The notes beneath the pieces are model-generated. The model had not been told where the DNA came from. It ran no database searches and saw only the letters and a program-made list of their open reading frames with translations. From Petropleomorpha daqingensis (GTDB lineage: Bacteria; Actinomycetota; Actinomycetes; Mycobacteriales; Geodermatophilaceae), in assembly GCF_013408985.1 (NCBI RefSeq), contig NZ_JACBZT010000001.1, forward strand, positions 4,109,197 through 4,173,196: a stretch of 64,000 bases of DNA. The letters are read 5' to 3'. Made by a program: the position numbers and the translations under genes. This document shows, piece after piece, positions 56,750 to 64,000 of this stretch; positions within the stretch are counted from its first letter, which is position 1; the number at the start of each line of letters is the position of its first letter.

Positions 56750-58051
56750 TCAGCCGATCCGTGCGCGGGAGCCCAGGATCCCCTGGGGCCGGATGACGAG
56801 GATGACGATGAGCAGCAGCAGGCCCCCGACGTACTTCATGTCGTCGGGGATCACCAGCGTGGACATCTGGACGAAGACGCCGACGATGATGCTGCCGACG
56901 AGGGCGCCGTAGGCCGTGCCCAGACCGCCGAGCGTGACGCCGGCGAACATGAGCAGCAGCAGCCGGAAGCCCATGTCCCACTGCACCTGGTCGGACAGGC
57001 CGAGCAGGACGCCGCCGAGCGTGGCCAGCGCGCCGCCCATCATCCAGACGACCAGGATCACCCGGTTGACGTCGATGCCCGAGGACGAGGCGAGGTCGCG
57101 GTTGTCGGCGACGGCGCGCATCGCCTTGCCGATCTTGGTGCGCTGCAGCATGACGGCGACCAGCACCAGGACGACGACCGAGATGATGATCGAGAACAGC
57201 GCCCGGTTGGTCAGGGTGAAGACGCCGTAGTCGACCGCCCGCTGGTTCTGGAAGTCGGCGTAGGGGTTGGAGAACCCGCCGTAGACGATCTGGATCAGGT
57301 ACCGCAGCGCGAGCGACAGACCGATCGAGACCACCAGGGCGGCCACCAGGCCCGTGCCGCGCCTGCGCAGCGGCCGCCACAGGGCGAGTTCGTTGAGGGC
57401 GCCGACGGCGGCGCCGGCCACCATCGCGATCAGCGTCGCCGGGATCAGCGGGACGCCGCCGCGCACGTTGATGTACCAGGCGATGATCGCGCCGATCGTG
57501 ACCAGCTCGCCGTGGGCGAAGTTGGTCAGGCCGGTCGTCCCGAAGATCAGCGACAGGCCGACGGCGCACATCGCGATCAGCAGGCCGAACCGCAGGCCGT
57601 CGACCAGCAGCTGGACGGCGCGGACGTTGCCGCCGCCGGTGCGGCTGCCGTCGCTGAGCCCGAACAGCACCGGCTGCTGGCGGTTGGGCCCGACGGTGAC
57701 CGTGCGGGTGTCCTCACCGTTGAGCTTGACGGTGTCGGGCAGGTCCTTCTCGTTGATCGAGACGACGTACTGGCCGGGACCGGGCACGTCCACGGCGAAC
57801 TTGCCGTCCGAGTCCGTCTTCGCCGAGCCGACGTCGTCCCCGTTCGGCGTGGTGACCGTGATCTCCACGTCCTCGATGGGACCGCTGCGGCTGGTCTGGA
57901 GCGTGCCGATGACCTGCTCGCCCTCGGCCGAGGCGATGCCCGGCGTCAGGGTGGCCAAGCCGCCGGCGAAGATCGTCACCAGAAGCAGCCGGAGCAGGAT
58001 CCTGCGTACGCCGGAGGATCGACTCCGGGTACCGCCTCCCGCGTGGGTCAC
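56750..58051 (-). CDS. livH: Branched-chain amino acid permease LivH with secreted N-terminal domain
   Basis: Permease of 433 residues; the normal LivH part (about 290 residues) starts near 145 (VQLLVDGLRFGLLIAMCAVGLSLIFGTTGLTNFAHGELVTIGA) and ends LVIRPQGILGSRARIG. Before it lies a signal-peptide-like segment (ILLRLLLVTIFAGGLATLTPGIASA, residues 18-42). An extracytoplasmic beta-sandwich follows (about 46-125), resembling carboxypeptidase regulatory/CNA-B-like domains, with a GKFAVDVPGPGQYVVSI core. GTG 58051 has GGGAGG at good spacing. First gene of livHMGF; no substrate-binding gene is on this strand. Confidence 0.92.
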   Translation of the reverse strand: MTHAGGGTRSRSSGVRRILLRLLLVTIFAGGLATLTPGIASAEGEQVIGTLQTSRSGPIEDVEITVTTPNGDDVGSAKTDSDGKFAVDVPGPGQYVVSINEKDLPDTVKLNGEDTRTVTVGPNRQQPVLFGLSDGSRTGGGNVRAVQLLVDGLRFGLLIAMCAVGLSLIFGTTGLTNFAHGELVTIGAIIAWYINVRGGVPLIPATLIAMVAGAAVGALNELALWRPLRRRGTGLVAALVVSIGLSLALRYLIQIVYGGFSNPYADFQNQRAVDYGVFTLTNRALFSIIISVVVLVLVAVMLQRTKIGKAMRAVADNRDLASSSGIDVNRVILVVWMMGGALATLGGVLLGLSDQVQWDMGFRLLLLMFAGVTLGGLGTAYGALVGSIIVGVFVQMSTLVIPDDMKYVGGLLLLIVILVIRPQGILGSRARIG

Positions 58052-58098
58052 GCAACCTCCCTGATCGAACGGTTGAGCAGGGACCGTAGTTCATTCCT

Positions 58099-58145
58099 GT
58101 GTCGCGGCTGTCTCCGTTCGTCCAGCTGTGACCTTTCCGCGACAC
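58099..58145. promoter_or_regulatory. Inverted repeat upstream of livH
   Basis: GTGTCGCGG (58099-58107) and CCGCGACAC (58137-58145) are perfect 9-base arms; the second runs into the self-complementary ACACGCGCGTGT (58142-58153). Located in the 190-base gap between divergent livH and the GNAT gene, it may bind a regulator. Confidence 0.4.
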
Positions 58146-58241
58146 GCGCGTGTGCTCACCGTGGGTGTCCTACCGGCGCGCCGCCGTGATCATCGGGTCT
58201 CCGAGGTGCACGCTGCCGCCACCACCGGTAGGGAGGCTCGG

Positions 58242-58826
58242 GTGCCTGGAACCGCGTCGCGGTCGCGCGTCGCTACGCGCACCGCGCTGCCCGACGATCT
58301 GCCCGCGGTCGTCTCCCTCGTCCGCCAGCACCGGGTCGAGGCGCACGCCGAGGGCGTGCTCACGGGGCAGCTGCCCGGCGCGGCGGCCGCCGGCGGGTTC
58401 GCCCGGCTGCTCGCCGATCCCGCCCACTGCGTCGTCCTCGCCGTCCTGCCCGGCCCGGACGGCGAGCTGCCGGTGGGGCTGGCCGTGCTCGGCGTCGACC
58501 CGCTGTCGGTCCTGCTCGGGGTGCCGCAGGTGACGGTGGACAACCTGGTCGTCCACCGGGAGCACCGGCGGATCGGGGTGGGGACGGCGCTGCTGTCGGC
58601 CGCTGCCGATTTCGCCGCGGAGGTCGGTGCCGACCACGTGGTGGCCACCGCGGGCGGCCACGAGCCCGAGCGGCTGCGCTTCCTGGGCCGGATGGGCTTC
58701 GCACCGCTGAGCACCCGGCGGATCGTCCCCCGCGAGACGCTGGTCCGCGCGCTGGCGGCCTGGCAGCGCAGCCGGCGGGCGATCCCCGTGCCGCGGCGGG
58801 TGCCGTCGCTGGGTCGCCGCTCCTAG
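58242..58826 (+). CDS. GNAT family N-acetyltransferase
   Basis: Acetyl-CoA-dependent transferase of 194 residues. The core has TVDNLVVHREHRRIGVGTALLSAAADFAAEVGADHVVATAGG, where RRIGVG is the acetyl-CoA pyrophosphate loop (near residues 109-114), and RFLGRMGFAPLSTRR at the end of the fold. GGGAGG precedes the GTG at 58242. It overlaps the convergent thioesterase gene by 4 bases. Substrate unknown. Confidence 0.82.
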   Translation: MPGTASRSRVATRTALPDDLPAVVSLVRQHRVEAHAEGVLTGQLPGAAAAGGFARLLADPAHCVVLAVLPGPDGELPVGLAVLGVDPLSVLLGVPQVTVDNLVVHREHRRIGVGTALLSAAADFAAEVGADHVVATAGGHEPERLRFLGRMGFAPLSTRRIVPRETLVRALAAWQRSRRAIPVPRRVPSLGRRS

Positions 58827-59224
58827 CTCTTGGTCAGGCAGGTCAGCCGGCCGGTCGCCGTCGGGCGGCCCTGCTCGTCGCTGACCTCGATGAGGAAGGT
58901 GCCCAGGGTCCGGCCGCGCCGCACCGGGGTGCAGACGGCGGTCACCGAGCCCTCCGTGGCCGAGCGCAGGTAGCTGACGTTGAGCTCGATGCCGACCACC
59001 TGCCGGTCCGGTCCGGCCGCGAGGGCTGCGGCCCAGGAGCCCACCGTCTCCATGAGCGCGCACGTCGCGCCGCCGTGCAGCAGGCCGTAGGGCTGCTGGT
59101 TGCCCTCCACCGGCATCGTGGCGACCAGGCGGTCGGGGTCGTAGTCGGTGATCCGGATGCCCAGCTTGTCGTCGAGGGGGCTGATCGAGCCGGTGGGCAG
59201 CCAGTCGGGCCGGGCGGTGGTCAC
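58823..59224 (-). CDS. PaaI family hot-dog thioesterase
   Basis: Single hot-dog domain protein of 133 residues. LDDKLGIRITDYDPDRLVATMPVEGNQQPYGLLHGGATCALMETVGSWAA contains the HGG motif and catalytic-helix Glu of PaaI/YdiI-type acyl-CoA thioesterases; VGIELNVSYLR and the C-terminal RPTATGRLTCL complete the fold. The GTG at 59224 is used because it directly precedes family homology and has GGGAG upstream; longer readings would overlap the polA promoter. Substrate unknown. Confidence 0.86.
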   Translation of the reverse strand: MTTARPDWLPTGSISPLDDKLGIRITDYDPDRLVATMPVEGNQQPYGLLHGGATCALMETVGSWAAALAAGPDRQVVGIELNVSYLRSATEGSVTAVCTPVRRGRTLGTFLIEVSDEQGRPTATGRLTCLTKS

Positions 59225-59274
59225 GACTCCCGACGGTAACCAGCGGCCGGGGCGGTCCTGTCGGGGGGCGCACC

Positions 59275-59280
59275 TAGGAT
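59275..59280 (+). promoter_or_regulatory. -10 box of polA (leaderless)
   Basis: TAGGAT, the consensus actinobacterial -10, 8 bases before the ATG at 59289. Confidence 0.55.
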
Positions 59281-59288
59281 CGGAGCCG

Positions 59289-62015
59289 ATGTCCGCTCCC
59301 GCTGCTGCCCCCGCCGGCACGACGACGGGGCCGCGCCCCCGCCTGCTGCTCCTCGACGGCCACTCGCTGGCCTACCGGGCGTTCTTCGCGCTGCCCGTCG
59401 AGAACTTCTCGACGACCACGGGCCAGCCGACGAACGCCGTCTACGGCTTCACGTCGATGCTGATCAACATCCTGCGCGACGAGCAGCCCACCCATCTGGC
59501 CGTCGCCTTCGACGTGGGCCGCAAGACCTTCCGCTCGGAGATCTACGCCGAGTACAAGGCGAACCGCTCGGAGAGCCCGACGGACTTCCGCGGCCAGGTC
59601 AGCCTCATCCAGGAGGTGCTCGGCGCGCTGCGGATCCCGTTCATCACCGCCGAGGGCTACGAGGCCGACGACGTGATCGCCACGCTGACCACGCAGGCGG
59701 TCGACGCGGGCATGGACGTGCTGATCGGCACGGGCGACCGCGACGCGCTGCAGCTGGTCAACGAGCACGTCACCGTGCTCTACCCGCGCAAGGGCGTCTC
59801 CGACCTGACCCGGTTCACCCCGGAGGAGGTCGAGGCCAAGTACAACCTGACGCCGGCGCAGTACCCGGACTTCGCCGCGCTGCGCGGCGACCCGAGCGAC
59901 AACCTCCCGAACATCCCGAGCGTGGGGGAGAAGACCGCGGCCAAGTGGGTCCGCGAGTACGGCTCGCTGGACGCGCTGGTCGACCAGGTCGACACGGTCA
60001 AGGGCAAGGTCGGCGACGCGCTGCGCGCGCACCTGTCCTCGGTGCTGCAGAACCGGCGGCTGACCGAGCTAGACCGGCAGGTGCCGCTCGAGGTGGGCCC
60101 GGACGACCTCGCCGTCCAGGCGTGGGACCGCAACGAGGTACACACCCTCTTCGACAACCTGCAGTTCCGGGTGCTGCGCGACCGGCTGTTCGCCACGCTG
60201 ACCAGCGCCGAGCCGGAGGTCGAGGGCGGCTTCGACGTCGCCGTCGACGACGTGGCGCCCGGGCAGCTCGGCGCCTGGCTCGGCGAGCACGCGATCGGCC
60301 GGACCGGCCTGATCTTCCGGGGCACCTGGGGGCGCGGCACCGGCGAGCTGACCGGGCTGGCGCTGGCCGCGGGCGACGACCACGCCGTCTTCGTCGACCT
60401 CGGGCCGGCGCTCGACGTGGCCGACGAGCAGGCGCTCGCGGCCTGGCTGGCCGACCCGGCGCGGCCCAAGGTCGTGCACGACGTCAAGGGCCCGCTGCTG
60501 GCGATCTGGGCGCGGGGCTGGGACCTCGCCGGCGTGGTGAGCGACACCGCGCTGGCCGCCTACCTGGCCACGCCCGGGCAGCGCTCGTTCGACCTGGGCG
60601 ACCTCGCCGTCCGGTACCTGCGCCGCGAGCTCAAGGACGCCGCCGCCGAGGAGGCCCAGCTCACCCTCGACGGCCTCGGCCCGTCCGAGGAGGACCTCGC
60701 CCGCGACGCGGCGAAGGCCGACGTCCTCAAGGCGGTCGCGGTCAACGACCTGTCCGACGCCCTCGAGACCGTGCTCGGGCAGCGCGGCGGCGACCGGCTG
60801 CTCGGCGAGCTCGAGCTGCCGCTGTCGTTCGTGCTCGCGCGCATGGAGCAGCGCGGCATCGCCGCGGACCTCGACTTCCTCACCGAGCTGCAGCGCGAGT
60901 TCGCCGACGAGGTCGCCGCCGCGGCGGCGGAGTGCTACGCGGTGATCGGCCGCGAGGTGAACCTCGGCTCGCCGAAGCAGCTGCAGACCGTCCTGTTCGA
61001 CGAGCTCGGCCTGCCGAAGACCAAGAAGATCAAGAGCGGCTACACCACCGACGCCGACGCGCTGACCAACCTGCTGGCGCAGACCGGGCACCCGTTCCTC
61101 GAGAGCCTGCTGCGGCACCGCGACGTGACGCGGCTGCGCACGGTCATCGACGGGCTGATCCCGATGGTCGACGACGCCGGTCGCATCCACACGACCTACC
61201 AGCAGACGATCGCGGCCACCGGCCGGCTGTCCTCGATCGACCCGAACCTGCAGAACATCCCGATCCGCTCCGCGGAGGGCCGCCGGATCCGGCAGGCGTT
61301 CGTGGTCGGCCCGGGCTTCGAGTCGCTGATGACGGCGGACTACAGCCAGATCGAGATGCGGATCATGGCGCACCTGTCGGAGGACGCCGGGCTGATCGAG
61401 GCCTTCACGTCGGGAGAGGACCTGCACTCCTTCGTCGCGTCGCGGGCGTTCGGCATCCCGATCGAGGACGTCGACCCGGAGATGCGCCGGCGGATCAAGG
61501 CGATGAGCTACGGCCTGGCGTACGGGCTGTCGGCCTACGGCCTGGCGCAGCAGCTGCGGATCACCCCGGAGGAGGCGCGCGAGCAGATGCACGCCTACTT
61601 CGAGCGCTTCGGCGGCATCCGCGACTACCTCGACGGGGTGGTCGACGACGCGCGGCAGACCGGCTACACCGAGACGACGCTCGGCCGCCGGCGCTACCTG
61701 CCGGACCTGACCAGCGACAACCGGCAGCGGCGGGAGATGGCCGAGCGGATGGCGCTCAACGCGCCCATCCAGGGCTCTGCCGCCGACGTCATCAAGGTCG
61801 CGATGCTCGAGGTCGAGCGGGCGATCGCCGCCGAGGGCCTGAAGTCGCGGATGCTGCTGCAGGTGCACGACGAGCTCGTCCTCGAGGTCGCGCCGGGGGA
61901 GAAGGAGGCCCTCGAGGCGCTGGTCCGGCGCGAGATGGCCGGCGCGGCGCAGCTGTCGGTGCCGCTGGAGGTCTCGGTCGGCTTCGGCGCCAGCTGGGAC
62001 GCGGCGGCCCACTGA
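59289..62015 (+). CDS. polA: DNA polymerase I
   Basis: Repair and Okazaki-fragment polymerase, 908 residues. The 5'-nuclease domain (about 18-310) has LLLLDGHSLAYRAFFAL, EGYEADDVIATL, GTGDRDALQLV and LRGDPSDNLPNIPSVGEKTAAKWV. The middle domain (about 320-510) lacks the DxE motif of a working 3'-5' exonuclease, as usual in actinobacteria. Polymerase motifs are intact: MTADYSQIEMRIMAHLS (motif A), RRIKAMSYGLAYGLSAYGLA (motif B) and LLQVHDELVLEV (motif C). A hairpin terminator follows the stop by 7 bases. Confidence 0.97.
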   Translation: MSAPAAAPAGTTTGPRPRLLLLDGHSLAYRAFFALPVENFSTTTGQPTNAVYGFTSMLINILRDEQPTHLAVAFDVGRKTFRSEIYAEYKANRSESPTDFRGQVSLIQEVLGALRIPFITAEGYEADDVIATLTTQAVDAGMDVLIGTGDRDALQLVNEHVTVLYPRKGVSDLTRFTPEEVEAKYNLTPAQYPDFAALRGDPSDNLPNIPSVGEKTAAKWVREYGSLDALVDQVDTVKGKVGDALRAHLSSVLQNRRLTELDRQVPLEVGPDDLAVQAWDRNEVHTLFDNLQFRVLRDRLFATLTSAEPEVEGGFDVAVDDVAPGQLGAWLGEHAIGRTGLIFRGTWGRGTGELTGLALAAGDDHAVFVDLGPALDVADEQALAAWLADPARPKVVHDVKGPLLAIWARGWDLAGVVSDTALAAYLATPGQRSFDLGDLAVRYLRRELKDAAAEEAQLTLDGLGPSEEDLARDAAKADVLKAVAVNDLSDALETVLGQRGGDRLLGELELPLSFVLARMEQRGIAADLDFLTELQREFADEVAAAAAECYAVIGREVNLGSPKQLQTVLFDELGLPKTKKIKSGYTTDADALTNLLAQTGHPFLESLLRHRDVTRLRTVIDGLIPMVDDAGRIHTTYQQTIAATGRLSSIDPNLQNIPIRSAEGRRIRQAFVVGPGFESLMTADYSQIEMRIMAHLSEDAGLIEAFTSGEDLHSFVASRAFGIPIEDVDPEMRRRIKAMSYGLAYGLSAYGLAQQLRITPEEAREQMHAYFERFGGIRDYLDGVVDDARQTGYTETTLGRRRYLPDLTSDNRQRREMAERMALNAPIQGSAADVIKVAMLEVERAIAAEGLKSRMLLQVHDELVLEVAPGEKEALEALVRREMAGAAQLSVPLEVSVGFGASWDAAAH

Positions 62016-62363
<348 letters not shown>

Positions 62364-63218
62364 TCATGCGTCCGGCTTGGTGCAGACCAGGATCAGCGTT
62401 CCGGGGACGAGCGCCCCGCGCGCCGGGGACCACTGCCCCCACACCTGCGTCCGGCCCGGCGTCCACTCCGGCTCGACCATGTCGACCAGCACCAGGCCGG
62501 CGCCGACGACGGCCCGCACCCAGTCGCCGACCGTCCGGTGGTGCTCGACGTAGACGATCTGCTCCGCGTCGTCGGTCTCCACGTACGGCCGCCGGTCGAA
62601 GTAGGAACCGGTGACCCGCAGGTCGTCGGGATCGGGCGAGTCGGGGAGCGGCCAGCGCATGGGGTGGTTCACCGACGCGACGAACCGGCCTCCGGGCCGC
62701 AGCACCCGCGCGACCTCGCGCAGCGCGCCCTCCACGTCGGCCACGAACGGCAGCCCGCCGAACGCCGAGCAGGCCAGGTCGACGCTCGCGTCGGCGAGCG
62801 GCAGCGCGCCGGCGTCGCCCTGCACGAGGGGGACGTCGACGCCGGTGAGCGTGTTCAGCGCGGCGGCCCGGACCAGCATGCCGCCCGACAAGTCCAGCCC
62901 GATCGGCTCGGCCCCGGCCCGGCGCAGCCAGCGCGAGCACGGCGCGGAGCCGCAGCCGATCTCGAGCACCCGCCGGCCCGCGACGTCGCCGAGCAGGTGC
63001 GCGTCGTCCTCCCGCAGCCCCTCCGGGCACCAGAGGAAGTCGACGTCGCCGAGGTCGCGGCCGTGCTCGGCGAGGTAGGCCGGCGCCGCGGCGTCCCACC
63101 ACCGGCGGTTGGCCCGCGCCGACTCCGCCGAACCGGCGTCCCGGCGGGCCACGCCGCTCGCGGCCGGGTAGCCGTCGGTGCCGAGTGGAATGGGGTCGGC
63201 GGGCGGGGGAGCGCTCAT
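62364..63218 (-). CDS. Class I SAM-dependent methyltransferase
   Basis: Methyltransferase of 284 residues. Motif I is VLEIGCGSAPCSRWL (near residues 85-99), then LDLSGGMLVRA and PLADASVDLACSAFGGLPF (motif II region) and VLRPGGRFVASVNHP (motif III). ANRRWWDAAAPAYLAEHG at the N-terminus is frequent in this actinobacterial group. ATG 63218 has GGAGAGG close upstream. Its stop directly abuts that of the AAC(2') remnant (TGA-TCA). Substrate unknown. Confidence 0.85.
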   Translation of the reverse strand: MSAPPPADPIPLGTDGYPAASGVARRDAGSAESARANRRWWDAAAPAYLAEHGRDLGDVDFLWCPEGLREDDAHLLGDVAGRRVLEIGCGSAPCSRWLRRAGAEPIGLDLSGGMLVRAAALNTLTGVDVPLVQGDAGALPLADASVDLACSAFGGLPFVADVEGALREVARVLRPGGRFVASVNHPMRWPLPDSPDPDDLRVTGSYFDRRPYVETDDAEQIVYVEHHRTVGDWVRAVVGAGLVLVDMVEPEWTPGRTQVWGQWSPARGALVPGTLILVCTKPDA

Positions 63219-63270
63219 GTCCTCTCCAGCGTGGCACGCGGGACGGCGGTGCAGGGGCTTTCGACCCAGG

Positions 63271-63300
63271 TGGACCGACCACCCCCGGCGTCCGTACCAT
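63271..63300 (+). promoter_or_regulatory. Candidate rpsA promoter
   Basis: TGGACC (63271-63276) and TACCAT (63295-63300) with an 18-base spacer, about 140 bases before rpsA. The leader so formed contains a perfect CCCGCGG/CCGCGGG stem at 63375-63381/63390-63396. Confidence 0.4.
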
Positions 63301-63439
63301 GGGAATGCGCCAGAGGTCTGTCAGCGTTGTGCCCCTGTCCGGGGAACGGCGCCCGCCGGCTCTCCCCGCTCTTCCCCGCGGTCAACCGGCCGCGGGTGTC
63401 CCTGTCCCTACGCATTCCCCGTCCGGAGCACTCGACCAC

Positions 63440-64000
63440 ATGACCTCCACCCAGGTCCGTCCTTCCAGCACTCCCCAGATCGCGGTCAACGACATCGGCA
63501 CCGAAGAGGACTTCCTCGCCGCGATCGACCAGACCATCAAGTACTTCAACGACGGCGACATCGTCGAAGGCGTGATCGTCAAGGTCGACCGGGACGAGGT
63601 GCTGCTGGACATCGGCTACAAGACCGAGGGTGTCATCCCCTCGCGTGAGCTCTCCATCAAGCACGACGTCGACCCCAACGAGGTCGTCAAGGTCGGCGAC
63701 GAGGTGGAGGCTCTGGTTCTCCAGAAGGAGGACAAGGAAGGCCGCCTGATCCTGTCCAAGAAGCGCGCCCAGTACGAGCGCGCCTGGGGCACGATCGAGG
63801 CCAAGAAGGAAGCCGACGAGGTCGTCACCGGCACCGTCATCGAGGTCGTCAAGGGTGGCCTCATCCTCGACATCGGCCTGCGCGGGTTCCTCCCCGCGTC
63901 GCTGGTCGAGATGCGGCGCGTCCGCGACCTGCAGCCCTACGTGGGCCGCGAGCTCGAGGCCAAGATCATCGAGCTCGACAAGAACCGCAACAACGTCGTC
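63440..64000 (+). CDS. rpsA: 30S ribosomal protein S1 (partial, 5' part)
   Basis: The first 187 codons are inside the window; the gene runs off the end. After a 30-residue N-terminus the first S1 (OB-fold) repeat starts at GDIVEGVIVKVDRDEVLLDIGYKTEGVIPSRELS. It is followed by VNPNEV-like VDPNEVVKVGDEVEALVL and the second repeat (GTVIEVVKGGLILDIGLRGFLPASLVEMRRV). ATG 63440 is preceded by GGAG 12 bases upstream. Position directly after polA is conserved in actinobacteria. Product binds mRNA on the ribosome. Confidence 0.96.
   Translation, partial: MTSTQVRPSSTPQIAVNDIGTEEDFLAAIDQTIKYFNDGDIVEGVIVKVDRDEVLLDIGYKTEGVIPSRELSIKHDVDPNEVVKVGDEVEALVLQKEDKEGRLILSKKRAQYERAWGTIEAKKEADEVVTGTVIEVVKGGLILDIGLRGFLPASLVEMRRVRDLQPYVGRELEAKIIELDKNRNNVV

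Overview
The window comes from a very GC-rich actinomycete chromosome. Third codon positions are almost all G or C, GTG starts are frequent, and neighbouring genes often overlap by 4 bases (GTGA or ATGA). The gene order (hisDCB, hisH, priA, hisF, hisI, trpE, trpCBA, lgt, gltBD, pyk, tesB, a tRNA next to the ANTAR regulator pdtaR, polA, rpsA) is that of an actinobacterial core chromosome. Protein flavour suggests Geodermatophilaceae (Blastococcus, Geodermatophilus or Modestobacter), but this is inferred from the sequence alone. No phage, insertion sequence, CRISPR array or rRNA is present.

Layout. 1-5.7 kb: end of a membrane protein, replicative polymerase dnaE, a membrane protein and a LON substrate-binding-domain protein. 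5.8-17.9 kb: histidine genes in two blocks (hisD-C-B-small membrane gene-hisH, then priA-Rid-hisF). Between the blocks lie an M28 membrane peptidase, a membrane-anchored molybdopterin oxidoreductase with a DUF1707 partner, a nitroreductase/SDR pair and a mycofactocin-type SDR. 18-22 kb: a bacterial RNA repair pair, hen1-pnkp, followed by a 30-codon gene whose ribosome binding site can be closed by a hairpin. 22.8-29.2 kb: a heterodimeric ABC exporter, membrane proteins and an FAD dehydrogenase. 29.3-42.4 kb: hisI-trpE-(Trp-associated membrane protein)-trpC-trpB-trpA-lgt, then gltB-gltD. 42.6-51.7 kb: pyk-tesB, a TetR-controlled second heterodimeric ABC exporter, an aromatic amino acid decarboxylase, a short tRNA-Leu and pdtaR. 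51.9-58.1 kb: a branched-chain amino acid ABC system (substrate-binding protein on +, livH-M-G-F on -). 58.2-64 kb: GNAT, thioesterase, polA, a decayed aminoglycoside acetyltransferase fragment, a methyltransferase and the start of rpsA.

The most unusual item is the substrate-binding lipoprotein at 51946-53286. Its family segments are in swapped order: the segment that normally ends the protein follows the lipoprotein signal, and the segment that normally begins it comes last. It reads as a clean circular permutation. The permease LivH of the neighbouring operon carries an extra secreted beta-sandwich domain at its N-terminus, so this transporter may be assembled in an unusual way.

Other points of interest: two ABC exporters with matching asymmetric ATP sites; a perfect TetR operator palindrome; a Leu(CAA) tRNA without the long variable arm; three nested inverted-repeat elements in intergenic gaps; an AAC(2')-type pseudogene; and about fourteen genes with a TANNNT- or GACAAT-like -10 box placed 6-8 bases before the start codon, which implies leaderless mRNAs. 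No trpF, trpD, trpG, hisG or hisE lies in the window. The absence of trpF from the trp cluster fits the dual HisA/TrpF role of PriA.
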